From positions 7,559-44,990 of the forward strand of contig JAFLRV010000003.1 of NCBI GenBank assembly GCA_022511245.1: a stretch of DNA of 37,432 bases, in the 5' to 3' direction. The position numbers and the translations under genes are program-made. Shown one piece after another: positions 28,547 through 37,432 of the stretch. This stretch comes from Coprobacter sp. (GTDB taxonomy: Bacteria; Bacteroidota; Bacteroidia; Bacteroidales; Coprobacteraceae). The stretch's first letter is position 1, and every line of letters starts with the position of its first letter. The notes beneath the pieces are model-generated. The model was not told where the DNA came from, searched no databases, and saw only the letters and a program-made list of their open reading frames with translations.

Positions 28547-29604
28547 TTTCTGAGGAGAATCTGTCTCAGTTTGCTGCGTTTTTCAGGGGTAACGCCGAGT
28601 TCTGTTTCGAGGTATTTGGCAACACTGCCGTATGTACGGATGATGTTGTCGATACCGCAGGAGAGATACCGTTCGTCGGCCGACAACAGGGTGGTTATGG
28701 CTTCCTGAACATGTACGGGATATTTGTCGCAGTTGGAATAAACCGTTCTTTTGTTGATGCAGGAGTTGGAGAGCAGATAGTCTCCCAAAATGACCTCTTC
28801 CGGCATTTCCAGTGCTTCCATAATCAAGGCAACGGCAAGACCTACATCGTCTTTTCCCAGATTGCTGCTGATAACGACCGGATAGTTATCCTCGACGATA
28901 AGTTGGTTAAACATGGAACGATAGGCATTTTGGGCTTTTTCGGACAGTCCTACGTTCATGTCCTGCATGAAAATGACCGCATCGCCCCGACGGAGTTCAT
29001 TGTCTTTTATCTTCTGGCACAAGGCGGTTTCTCCGGGCAGAGAGATGGGCAGGTTGATAATGTTGTCCAGATGCCATGTTTGCGGCGGCATGCGGAATGT
29101 TTCGGGATTGCGGAAGTCGATTAATGTGCGCACTCCCATCGCATTGAGCCGTTTGATGCCGGATTCATCGGCGGTATTGAGTTGCCCCGAACGGTATATC
29201 ATTCCCCAGCGGATGTATTTCTGGCTGCTGTTTCTGTACCCTCCTATGTCTCTGAAATTTTGGACGTTGCCCATTTTGGGGGTACGGGCTGCGGTAATGA
29301 CATCGTATTTATCGAAAAAACGGACCAAGAAACAGGCCCGTTCGAGATTCCGACCTGTTTTTATCCGCAACGCCTGGTCTGAAACGGGACATTCTGCCAG
29401 CGGTTCGGCTGTCGTATCGAAATTGTCGGGATGGGTGGAGCGGTATATTTTTACCGTGCCGGTGGTTATCTTCGGGAAAAGCTCCCATTTGATAAGGTAT
29501 TCGAAATCGCCGATTTCTTCACAGACCACTTCTATTTCGGGCTGTGAGGCGGAACAGGCGTACAGGAAAATAAGCAGCAGCGACAATGGGACATATTTCA
29601 GCAT
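28543..29604 (-). CDS. Tyrosine-phosphatase-fold lipoprotein with degenerate active site (predicted pseudophosphatase)
   Basis: Lipobox LYAC; NVQNFRDIGGYRNSSQKYIRWGMIYRSGQL is typical of the Tyr_phosphatase family. The P-loop reads PVVISSNLGKDDVG instead of the expected HCxxGKDRTG. Confidence 0.85.
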   Translation of the reverse strand: MLKYVPLSLLLIFLYACSASQPEIEVVCEEIGDFEYLIKWELFPKITTGTVKIYRSTHPDNFDTTAEPLAECPVSDQALRIKTGRNLERACFLVRFFDKYDVITAARTPKMGNVQNFRDIGGYRNSSQKYIRWGMIYRSGQLNTADESGIKRLNAMGVRTLIDFRNPETFRMPPQTWHLDNIINLPISLPGETALCQKIKDNELRRGDAVIFMQDMNVGLSEKAQNAYRSMFNQLIVEDNYPVVISSNLGKDDVGLAVALIMEALEMPEEVILGDYLLSNSCINKRTVYSNCDKYPVHVQEAITTLLSADERYLSCGIDNIIRTYGSVAKYLETELGVTPEKRSKLRQILLRN

Positions 29605-29707
29605 AAAACCTCTGGATGAATTGTTCTGTGCAAATATATACTACACGAGGTATAATGCGATGCCGAATTGTATTATTTTAAATATATCCCGAATTTTTTG
29701 TAAATAA

Positions 29708-30637
29708 TTAATCGTTGGCGCTATACTTTTGGGCGAATTCCGGAGAGATATAGTTTTCGTAAGATTGGCACACCTCCGATGCGAACGAGATGCCTGTATC
29801 TATAATATCCTTCCATTCGTCGTCGTTGAGTTCTGCCAGCCGCTCCCGTGTAATGTCGTTTTTCAGCAATCCGAAGATGAATCCGGCGTTGAAGTTGTCG
29901 CCGGCTCCGATGGTGCTGACCGGAGTGATGTCGGCGGTTTTGCAACTCATCTGTTTCTGGCCCGAGTAAAGTTCCACATTTTTTTCTCCACCCGTGTAAA
30001 TGAAATGGGGGCAGTAAAATTTAATGCGGTCTTTGTATATTTTTTCCCCGTCGTTCATTTGAAAAAGATTTTCAAAATCTTCGTCAGAGCCTTTCACCAC
30101 ATCGGCATACTCCAGGTTTTCAAGCACTGCGGGCATGACTTTCATGGCTTCGTGTGCATGCGATTTTCTGAAATTGATATCGTAATAGATAATGGCTTTC
30201 CGGGTTCTGGCGTATTCAAGAAATTCGATTATTCTCGGCCGCAGAACCGGATTTATAGCGTAATAGGAGCCGATAATGAGAATGTCATCGGCATCGATGC
30301 GCGGCCACACGACATTGAGCCGGCTTTCGGGATATTGGGTGTAAAACATGTATTCGGTGCGGTTGTCCTCTTTTAAAAATGCGAGCGATACCGGAGACTT
30401 GCCGTCATAAAATACGTCGATATAGTCTGTCGTTATGTTGTTTTCCCGCATGAAAGAGAGTATCGTATCGCCCACCTTGTCTTGACCCAGTTCCGAAATA
30501 AAACAGGCCGGGACGTGCAGCCGTCCCAAAGAAATCATGGTATTGAACACAGACCCTCCGGGCAATGCTTTGGTCGGTTGCCCGTTTTTGAAAATAATGT
30601 CAAGAATGGTTTCTCCTATCCCGATTACTTTGCGCAT
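29708..30637 (-). CDS. PfkB-family carbohydrate kinase
   Basis: KVIGIGETILDIIFKNGQPTKALPGGSVFNTMISLGRL and PVSTIGAGDNFNAGFIFGLL. The supplied ORF start (30823) overlaps the upstream SIS gene; ATG 30637 (MRKVIGIGE) preferred. Confidence 0.93.
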   Translation of the reverse strand: MRKVIGIGETILDIIFKNGQPTKALPGGSVFNTMISLGRLHVPACFISELGQDKVGDTILSFMRENNITTDYIDVFYDGKSPVSLAFLKEDNRTEYMFYTQYPESRLNVVWPRIDADDILIIGSYYAINPVLRPRIIEFLEYARTRKAIIYYDINFRKSHAHEAMKVMPAVLENLEYADVVKGSDEDFENLFQMNDGEKIYKDRIKFYCPHFIYTGGEKNVELYSGQKQMSCKTADITPVSTIGAGDNFNAGFIFGLLKNDITRERLAELNDDEWKDIIDTGISFASEVCQSYENYISPEFAQKYSAND

Positions 30638-30648
30638 ATTTTTATCGT

Positions 30649-31266
30649 TTATTCTGTTTCGTGACTTTGTTGTCGTGACAGTTGTCCCAAATATCCGCCG
30701 TGATGACGCAGTGCATATTGTTTGCTGTCGAATTTCGTAGCTTCCATCGTGCTGACCACCAGAATATCTCCGATAACGGTCATCATGGTGGTCGATGTCG
30801 TAGGGGTGAGGTTGAGGGGACATACCTCATCGGGGCCGCCGGTAAAAAGGCAGATATCGGCTTTACGGGCCAGTTCGCTGTCTTTGTTTCCGGTAATGAC
30901 GATAAATTGCATTTCGGGTCTCAACCGGGCGGCCAGCGTCAGCAGTTCGAGTATTTCCCGTGTTTTGCCGGAATTGGAAATAACCAGCATGACATCGTTT
31001 TCCTGTAAAATTCCCAAATCTCCGTGTTGGGCTTCACTGGGATGCAGAAAAACCGCCGGAATACCGGTTGAGCAGAAAGTTGTCGCAATGTTCATGGCGA
31101 TTTGTCCGGCTTTGCCCATACCGCTGGTAACCAATTTCCCCTTTTTCAAATGTACCTTGTCAACGATTAAAGCAACCGCTTTTTCAAAATCGTCGGTAAC
31201 CGGAATATTTAAGATGGCATCGGCCTCCCTGCGTAAAATGGATTGAATATGTTCTTTTGTAGACAT
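30649..31266 (-). CDS. SIS-domain sugar-phosphate isomerase, KdsD/GutQ-like without CBS domains (candidate D-arabinose-5-phosphate isomerase)
   Basis: KLVTSGMGKAGQIAMNIATTFCSTGIPAVFLHPSEAQHGDLGILQENDVMLVISNSGKT...PLNLTPTTSTTMMTVIGD...ALRHHGGYLGQL; 205 aa, ending where CBS domains would start. Confidence 0.85.
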   Translation of the reverse strand: MSTKEHIQSILRREADAILNIPVTDDFEKAVALIVDKVHLKKGKLVTSGMGKAGQIAMNIATTFCSTGIPAVFLHPSEAQHGDLGILQENDVMLVISNSGKTREILELLTLAARLRPEMQFIVITGNKDSELARKADICLFTGGPDEVCPLNLTPTTSTTMMTVIGDILVVSTMEATKFDSKQYALRHHGGYLGQLSRQQSHETE

Positions 31267-31272
31267 AGAGCG

Positions 31273-31824
31273 TTACGGTTTTGGTTCCAAATTTTCGATA
31301 ACCGATATACAGTCTTCGATATTGTCGGCTATCCTATAATTAAGATGCTTTTTCGATGCGAAACGTTGCGTGTAAAAAACATCGAATTGGCGGAGCAAGT
31401 CGCTGTAAAAATTGGCTGTATTGCAGAAAATCACTTTTTTCCGGTGATATCCCAACCGGCCGGCGGCTATTATGGTGAACACTTCGTCCAATGTCCCGAA
31501 TCCTCCCGGCAATGCAATAAAAATGTCCCCCAGTTCCAGCATCTTTTGCTTGCGTTCATGCAGGTCGTTTACTATAATCTGCCGGTTGGGCAGAGAACTT
31601 TTTTTTCCTGCGTCGCAGATTTTTTGCGGGATAACCCCGACAATCTTTCCGCCATGTTCCTGCACATGCAAGGCTGTCTCTTCCATCAGTCCGGAGCAGG
31701 AGCCGCCGTAAATCAGCGTGCGGCCGCTCTTTCCTATCCAGTTGCCCAGCGTTGCCGCTTCGTGGAAATATTTCCGGTCGATGGTATTTCCGGCCGAACA
31801 AAAGACACCGATATTGTTTAGCAT
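31273..31824 (-). CDS. LOG-family protein (TIGR00730, lysine-decarboxylase-like Rossmann fold)
   Basis: GVFCSAGNTIDRKYFHEAATLGNWIGKSGRTLIYGGSCSGLMEETA and LPGGFGTLDEVF (PGGxGTxxE). Confidence 0.93.
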   Translation of the reverse strand: MLNNIGVFCSAGNTIDRKYFHEAATLGNWIGKSGRTLIYGGSCSGLMEETALHVQEHGGKIVGVIPQKICDAGKKSSLPNRQIIVNDLHERKQKMLELGDIFIALPGGFGTLDEVFTIIAAGRLGYHRKKVIFCNTANFYSDLLRQFDVFYTQRFASKKHLNYRIADNIEDCISVIENLEPKP

Positions 31825-31931
31825 TGATGTGATATTAAAAATGCAAGGCGAAGATATGTCTTTTATTTAAAAATAGAAAGTTCTGGGACGTTTTTCAAGA
31901 AATAAAGGCGGCGTATTCACAGAAGAAAGGC

Positions 31932-31960
31932 ATACCGGCTGGTTTTTACCGGTATTTTTT
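31932..31960 (+). terminator. Intrinsic-terminator-like hairpin with no plus-strand CDS upstream
   Basis: ATACCGG-ctggttttta-CCGGTAT followed by TTTTT; the flanking genes are LOG (- strand, starts 31824) and M16 (+, starts 32099). Confidence 0.5.
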
Positions 31961-32065
31961 CATTTTATTTTGCTGATTGCAGAGAAAAAAGACAGCAGCA
32001 ATCCGGCAATATCCCAAAACAGGTATTTTTGGGAACAGAACTCTTTCGGTTCGCAATAAAATGAC

Positions 32066-32073
32066 TACTTTTG
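32066..32073 (+). promoter_or_regulatory. Bacteroidetes -7-like box upstream of the M16 gene
   Basis: TACTTTTG matches TAnnTTTG, 25 bp before the ATG. No convincing -33 TTG at the right spacing. Confidence 0.35.
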
Positions 32074-32098
32074 GGCATTGAATATATATGATTAAGTT

Positions 32099-33319
32099 AT
32101 GTCTTGTCTCTCTCTTGTACTGCCGAATGGACTTCGCATCGTTCACTTGCCTTCCTCTTCGCCTGTTTCGTATTGCGGGTTTTCCGTGAATGCCGGTACA
32201 CGGGACGAGTCGGTCGGAGAGTTCGGATTGGCTCATTTTGTGGAGCATATGATATTCAAGGGAACGGCGCGTCGCCGCTCGATGCACATTCTGAACCGGA
32301 TGGAGCATGTCGGGGGAGAATTGAATGCCTACACGGCCAAAGAAGAGACATTGATTTATGCCACTTTTTTGGAGGAGCATTTGGGGCGGGCTGTCGAGCT
32401 GCTGTCGGATTTGGTTTTGCATTCCTGTTTCCCTTTGGCGGAAATAGAGAAGGAGGTCGATGTCATATTGGATGAAATCAATTCGTACCGGGACAATCCG
32501 TCGGAGGCTATTTATGATGATTTTGAAAATTTACTTTTTGACGGCCATTCGCTGGGGCATAACATTTTGGGCGTAAAGTCCGATTTGCTTCGTTTCGATA
32601 CCGCTTCGGGATGCAGTTTCCTTCACCGTTATTACCGTCCGGGCAACATGGTCTTTTTCTCTATGGGAAGAGCCTCATTCAAGCGGATTGTTACTTTGGT
32701 TACCAAATATTTCGGAGCGGTTCCCGACCGTCCCGATTGCAACCGGCGTTTTGCTCCGGCAGATTACCGCCCCTTTACCCGAACCGAACAGCTGGACACG
32801 TTTCAAGCCCATGCCCTTATCGGGAACCGGGCCTGTTCCATATACGATGACCGGCGCACGGCATTGTATCTGCTGAACAATATTCTGGGAGGGCCGGGAA
32901 TGAACAGCCGGCTGAATATCTCTTTGCGGGAAAAGACAGGATATGTATATACGGTGGAGTCATTGCTGACCTCTTATACCGATACGGGTGTTTTTGCCGT
33001 CTATTTCGGAACCGACCATAAAAATACCGACCGGTGTCTCCGATTGGTATATAAAGAACTGAAAAAATGCAGGGACAATAAACTCACCTCGCTCCAGCTG
33101 TCGAGAGCCAAAAGACAGCTGATGGGGCAAATCGGAATCGGGACCGACAACCGGGAGAGTCTCGCTTTGGGGCTGGGTAAAACATTCCTGCATCGCAACC
33201 GGTACGACTCTATGGAAGAGGTCTATCATCGGCTGGAGCAGGTGACGGCCTCCGACATTTTGTCGGTGGCCAATGAAATATTCGATGAAAAGACCCTTTC
33301 GATGCTTGTTTATGATTGA
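32099..33319 (+). CDS. M16 family zinc metallopeptidase (processing-protease/insulinase-like)
   Basis: FGLAHFVEHMIFKGT (HxxEH), followed by NAYTAKEETLIYATFLEEHLGRAVELLSDL...EKEVDVILDEI. Confidence 0.95.
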   Translation: MSCLSLVLPNGLRIVHLPSSSPVSYCGFSVNAGTRDESVGEFGLAHFVEHMIFKGTARRRSMHILNRMEHVGGELNAYTAKEETLIYATFLEEHLGRAVELLSDLVLHSCFPLAEIEKEVDVILDEINSYRDNPSEAIYDDFENLLFDGHSLGHNILGVKSDLLRFDTASGCSFLHRYYRPGNMVFFSMGRASFKRIVTLVTKYFGAVPDRPDCNRRFAPADYRPFTRTEQLDTFQAHALIGNRACSIYDDRRTALYLLNNILGGPGMNSRLNISLREKTGYVYTVESLLTSYTDTGVFAVYFGTDHKNTDRCLRLVYKELKKCRDNKLTSLQLSRAKRQLMGQIGIGTDNRESLALGLGKTFLHRNRYDSMEEVYHRLEQVTASDILSVANEIFDEKTLSMLVYD

Positions 33320-33341
33320 TTCGGGACCCGACCCATACAAA

Positions 33342-35795
33342 TCATGCGGCATTTGTACGGTGGTTGCCGGATTTTCTCATCTGCCATATCCCGGCAACGG
33401 CCAGCAATACCAGAATCGCTATAATCGAAGCATAGGCGATGCCGGTAGTAACTGCAATGGAGCGGGGTTCGAACCGGAATACGATTTCGTGCTGTCCGGC
33501 CGGGATATCCAGTCCGCGCAATACATAATTGACCCTTGCCATAGACACTTCCTGCCCGTCAACAGTGATGTTCCATCCCCAAGGGAAGTAAATCTCGGAG
33601 AATACGGCGCTTCTTCCGTTTTTCGTATTGGCGTTATATCGCAGTTCGTTGGGTTGGTACGACGTCAGATATATCGTGTCTCCGGGAGCGGCCGAATCTG
33701 TATATTTGCCGAAAAGTTCCTGTTCCGATTTGTTGGCTATTGCCGTTGTTTTTTCGTTGAATTCGGTCAAAGCATTCATTTCTTCTCTGGGAGAATCCAC
33801 CCATTTCACCGATGAAATGAACCAGGCATTGCCGGCAGCCTCCTCATTGAAAATTACCTGTGGCGTCTGCCTGTCTTCACCGTCTACGATAAAATATTTC
33901 GTATTGAGCATGTTCAGGACATGCAGGTTGTTTTTAATCAACTGATATTTTATCAAATCGTCGTACCGTTGCAGTTTGGCGGCATGGTATCCGCCAACCG
34001 ATTTGTGATAATACGATGTTGCCGCATCGTTGAACGGGTCTTTTGTCAGGTTGTATACTCTGTAATGCGGGTCCGGGTCGGCCAGAATGGCGATATCGGC
34101 TTCGGTTTTCGGGAACGGATTTTCGATGGTTCGTTCGGGAACGAAATGGCGGGAGTTGAGGTATCGTTTGTTTATCGTGTACATGTCACCCAGCACGAGA
34201 ATCCCGATAGCTGCCATCCATATTGTTTGGCCGATTTTTCCGATGGAATAGAGCCAGAGGAATATACAACCGGCAAGAATAAACAGAACACTTCTCCACG
34301 CATCTGCCGTGAATATCGATTGGCGCACGGCAATCAGATAAGAAAACAGCTCATTATATTCCGGGTTCTGTCGCAACAGTTCAGTTTCCTGGTTGCTTGT
34401 AAAGCTGAAGAATACCGAAGGAAACAGAGCGAACAGCAACGCCATTCCTCCCGTAAGTCCGAAAGCGATGTACGCATAATGGCGTTTTCGGGAAAGTGTT
34501 TCGGGGTTTTCCGTGATTTCTTTCAATGCGAGTATGGCCAACAGAGGGATGCAGAACTCGGCGATGACGAGAATACTGGATACGGTTCGGAATTTGTTGT
34601 ACATGGGAAAATAGTCGATAAACCATTGGGTTACCGGCAGGAGATTATGCCCCCAAGACAATAAGACAGAGAAAATGGTTGCGCCTAAAAGAGCCCATTT
34701 CATCGACCCTTTGACTATCAGACAACCCAATACGAAAAAGAACATTATCAATGCCCCTGCGTAGACCGGTCCGGCAGTATAGGGCTGGTCTCCCCAGTAA
34801 CGGTTCATCTGGACGATGTAGGGTTTCATATTGAAGGGGATATTCTCAAAGGCCTCCGAATCGGGGTTGTAACCGATAGGGCCGGAAGCTCCTCCTTTTG
34901 TGTCGGGAATGAGCAGCGTCCATGTTTCACCGATTCCGTAGCTCCACTGGGTGATGTATTCGGTCGATAGTCCGGCTTTCGATTTTTCGGTATTTTGTGC
35001 CCCCTGTTCCAATCCGGCCTGTCCGCGCATTGTTTCCTTTGAATACCGATAGGTGTGGTACAAGTTGGGCAGGTTGGCTCCGACAGCCAGCATTCCGGCA
35101 ATGGCCAGTACGCCGGTCGCTTTGAAAAAACGGGAGAGTTGCTTTTGCCGGATGGCATCAATCAGGAACGCTGTTACGACAGCGGCAATCACAAACAGAA
35201 AGTAATATGTCATCTGAATATGATTCGAAACAATCTGCATCATCCCGAAAAAGGCGGTCAGCGCAGCTCCGGTCAGGTATTTCCCCCGATAGGCCAGCAG
35301 GATACCGGCAATTGTCGGCGGGATATAGGCCAGCGTAATGAATTTCCAGATGTGGCCGGCAGCGATGATGATAAAAAAGTAGGAAGAAAAGGCATATGCT
35401 ATGGCTCCGGTCAGTGCCAGCGGCCATTTGACATGCAGCGTTATCAGCAGGATAAAGAATCCCAGCATCATGATGAAGACCAGAGAGGCCGGTGATTTTA
35501 TCCATAAGCGGTACACATCGGAGATGCGGCTGATCCACGCATTGTTTCCGTAGCTCGGCGATATCTGGAAATTGGGCATTCCCGAAAAAATGGAATTGGT
35601 CCACCGGGTTGTTTCACCAGTAAGTTCCTTAAATGCAACCCCTTCCTGTCCGATGGCAATGCCTTGCTGGACATCTCCCTGAAACAGCGTTCGCTGCTCG
35701 AAGATATCGGGTGCGAAATATACATAGGATAACAAAATCATAAACAGCACCGACCCGATGTAGGGGAGTGCCTTTTTTATCATCTGACTCTTCAT
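33342..35795 (-). CDS. YfhO family multi-pass membrane protein
   Basis: 817 aa. N-terminal multi-TM, YFPMYNKFRTVSSILVIAEFCIPLLA, and C-terminal FSEIYFPWGWNITVDGQEVSMARVNYVLRGLDIPAGQHEIVFRFEP. Confidence 0.9.
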   Translation of the reverse strand: MKSQMIKKALPYIGSVLFMILLSYVYFAPDIFEQRTLFQGDVQQGIAIGQEGVAFKELTGETTRWTNSIFSGMPNFQISPSYGNNAWISRISDVYRLWIKSPASLVFIMMLGFFILLITLHVKWPLALTGAIAYAFSSYFFIIIAAGHIWKFITLAYIPPTIAGILLAYRGKYLTGAALTAFFGMMQIVSNHIQMTYYFLFVIAAVVTAFLIDAIRQKQLSRFFKATGVLAIAGMLAVGANLPNLYHTYRYSKETMRGQAGLEQGAQNTEKSKAGLSTEYITQWSYGIGETWTLLIPDTKGGASGPIGYNPDSEAFENIPFNMKPYIVQMNRYWGDQPYTAGPVYAGALIMFFFVLGCLIVKGSMKWALLGATIFSVLLSWGHNLLPVTQWFIDYFPMYNKFRTVSSILVIAEFCIPLLAILALKEITENPETLSRKRHYAYIAFGLTGGMALLFALFPSVFFSFTSNQETELLRQNPEYNELFSYLIAVRQSIFTADAWRSVLFILAGCIFLWLYSIGKIGQTIWMAAIGILVLGDMYTINKRYLNSRHFVPERTIENPFPKTEADIAILADPDPHYRVYNLTKDPFNDAATSYYHKSVGGYHAAKLQRYDDLIKYQLIKNNLHVLNMLNTKYFIVDGEDRQTPQVIFNEEAAGNAWFISSVKWVDSPREEMNALTEFNEKTTAIANKSEQELFGKYTDSAAPGDTIYLTSYQPNELRYNANTKNGRSAVFSEIYFPWGWNITVDGQEVSMARVNYVLRGLDIPAGQHEIVFRFEPRSIAVTTGIAYASIIAILVLLAVAGIWQMRKSGNHRTNAA

Positions 35796-35809
35796 GGCGA
35801 TGTATAGGG

Positions 35810-37228
35810 TTAATAACGGTAGTGTTCCGGTTTGAATGGCCCGTCAGGGTTCACCCCGATGTAAGCCGCCTGTTTGTCGGTGAGTTGCGTCAGTTTGACA
35901 CCCAGTTTGCCCAGATGCAGGCGGGCGACCTCCTCATCGAGTTTTTTGGGCAGCCGGTATACGCCTGCTTCGTACGGGGTGGTGTACAGTTCGATTTGTG
36001 CCAGTGTCTGGTTGGTAAACGAGTTGCTCATCACAAATGACGGGTGTCCGGTGGCGCAGCCCAAGTTTACCAGCCGGCCGTCGGCCAGCAGGATGATGGA
36101 ATGTCCCTCCGGGAAGAAATAGCGGTCAACCTGCGGTTTGATGTTCCGACACGTTATTCCGGGATAGCTTTTGAGCTTGTCTACCTGTATTTCGTTGTCG
36201 AAATGGCCGATGTTGCATACGATGGCACAATCTTTCATCCGAGCCATGTGTTCGATGCGTATAATATCGCAGTTGCCGGTAGTAGTTACATAAATGTCGC
36301 CTTCGGGGAGAGCATCTTCGACGGTGGTCACTTCATATCCCTCCATAGCGGCCTGCAAAGCGCAAATCGGGTCTATTTCCGTGACAAGAACCCGAGCTCC
36401 GTATGACCGCATCGACTGGGCGCAACCTTTGCCCACATCACCGTATCCGCATACCACGACGACTTTTCCGGCCACCATGATGTCGGTGGCCCGTTTTATG
36501 CCGTCGGCCAGCGATTCCCGGCAGCCGTAATGGTTGTCGAATTTCGATTTGGTAACCGAGTCGTTTACGTTGAAGGCCGGGAACAGCAGTTCTCCCTGCT
36601 GCATCATCTGATACAACCGGTGAACTCCGGTGGTTGTTTCTTCGGAAACCCCTTTAATTTCGGGGAGTATCCGGCTCCAGAATCCGGCGTCTTCGGCCAG
36701 TACCGCTTTGAGTATTTTGACCAGTTCAACCCCGTCCTGCGTTTCGGGAGTATCTTCCAGTACCGACGGGTCTTTCTCGGCCCGATAGCCCATGTGCAGC
36801 ATAAGAGTTGCATCGCCGCCGTCGTCGACAATCAGATTGGGGCCTTTACCGCCCGGAAACCGCAATGCCTGCAACGTACACCACCAGTACTCTTCAAGAG
36901 TCTCACCTTTCCAGGCAAATACGGGGACGCCCGATGCCGCTATTGCGGCGGCGGCATGGTCCTGTGTCGAATATATATTGCAGCTTACCCATTGTACTTC
37001 GGCACCCAGTTCGGCCAGCGTCTCTATCAATACCGCCGTTTGGATGGTCATATGCAGAGAACCCATGATGCGTGCTCCTTTCAACGGTTTTTCCTTCCGG
37101 TATTTTTCCCGGAGAGCCATCAAGCCGGGCATCTCTTTTTCAGCCAGTTCAATTTCTTTGCGGCCAAAGTCGGCCAAAGTCATGTCGGCGACTTTGTAAG
37201 GTAAGTCCGAAAACAATTTTTCTGCCAT
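35810..37228 (-). CDS. ahcY: Adenosylhomocysteinase
   Basis: 472 aa. [46 protein letters not shown]-terminal KPEHYRY. Confidence 0.98.
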   Translation of the reverse strand: MAEKLFSDLPYKVADMTLADFGRKEIELAEKEMPGLMALREKYRKEKPLKGARIMGSLHMTIQTAVLIETLAELGAEVQWVSCNIYSTQDHAAAAIAASGVPVFAWKGETLEEYWWCTLQALRFPGGKGPNLIVDDGGDATLMLHMGYRAEKDPSVLEDTPETQDGVELVKILKAVLAEDAGFWSRILPEIKGVSEETTTGVHRLYQMMQQGELLFPAFNVNDSVTKSKFDNHYGCRESLADGIKRATDIMVAGKVVVVCGYGDVGKGCAQSMRSYGARVLVTEIDPICALQAAMEGYEVTTVEDALPEGDIYVTTTGNCDIIRIEHMARMKDCAIVCNIGHFDNEIQVDKLKSYPGITCRNIKPQVDRYFFPEGHSIILLADGRLVNLGCATGHPSFVMSNSFTNQTLAQIELYTTPYEAGVYRLPKKLDEEVARLHLGKLGVKLTQLTDKQAAYIGVNPDGPFKPEHYRY

Positions 37229-37432
37229 ATCCGATACATTTTTGTCGGTACAAAAATAGGAGAAAAAAATGAGTTGGGGAAATAATCGGGGAATAATCGG
37301 GAAACGGAAGAGTCGGGAGATATAAAAACAAGTATATAATATTTTATTCGGATGTGTTTTTTTTCGGACGTGTCACGACACACAGCTGTCCCAAGAAAAA
37401 ATTAACAAAAAGGGAAAAACATTTTAGCGCGT

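Noticed and set aside
30638-30823. N-terminal extension of the PfkB kinase ORF
   Set aside because: The extension overlaps the end of the SIS gene in another frame and is not kinase-like; the kinase starts naturally at MRKVIGIGE (30637).
33336-33357. 7-bp inverted repeat TACAAAT/ATTTGTA at the M16/YfhO convergent junction
   Set aside because: Overlaps the YfhO stop codon and lacks a T-tract on either side; too weak to call a terminator.
36530-37204. 224-aa plus-strand ORF opposite ahcY
   Set aside because: Antisense shadow of a clear adenosylhomocysteinase gene.
37282-37305. Short direct repeat AATAATCGGGGAATAATCGGG upstream of ahcY
   Set aside because: Only two short copies; not enough to call a regulatory or repeat element.

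Overview
The window looks like chromosomal DNA from a member of the Bacteroidales. This is inferred from gene content, Bacteroidetes-type -7 boxes (TAnnTTTG) and protein style. It is mostly housekeeping: polA, a polyprenyl synthetase, a minus-strand run of spmAB-like, ybeY, mnmG, apt, uvrC, dtd, mazG-like and deoC, then metG, a DEAD-box helicase and ahcY. The main accessory part is a surface-glycan cluster at about 14.8-21.4 kb, with three glycosyltransferases, one flippase, a NeuA-like CMP-nonulosonate cytidylyltransferase and a GNGPSL-motif protein resembling GT42/DUF115 transferases. The items most worth a second look are: (i) the predicted nonulosonic-acid transfer pair; (ii) a perfect 16-bp parS-like palindrome TGTTCCACGTGGAACA between mnmG and apt; (iii) a lipoprotein of the tyrosine-phosphatase fold whose catalytic Cys and Arg are both replaced; (iv) a hairpin-rich, possibly repetitive element downstream of polA; (v) an intrinsic-terminator-like hairpin in a leader region with no CDS upstream of it. 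No tRNA, rRNA, CRISPR array or transposase was recognised. All calls come from reading the sequence and the supplied ORFs; no searches were run.
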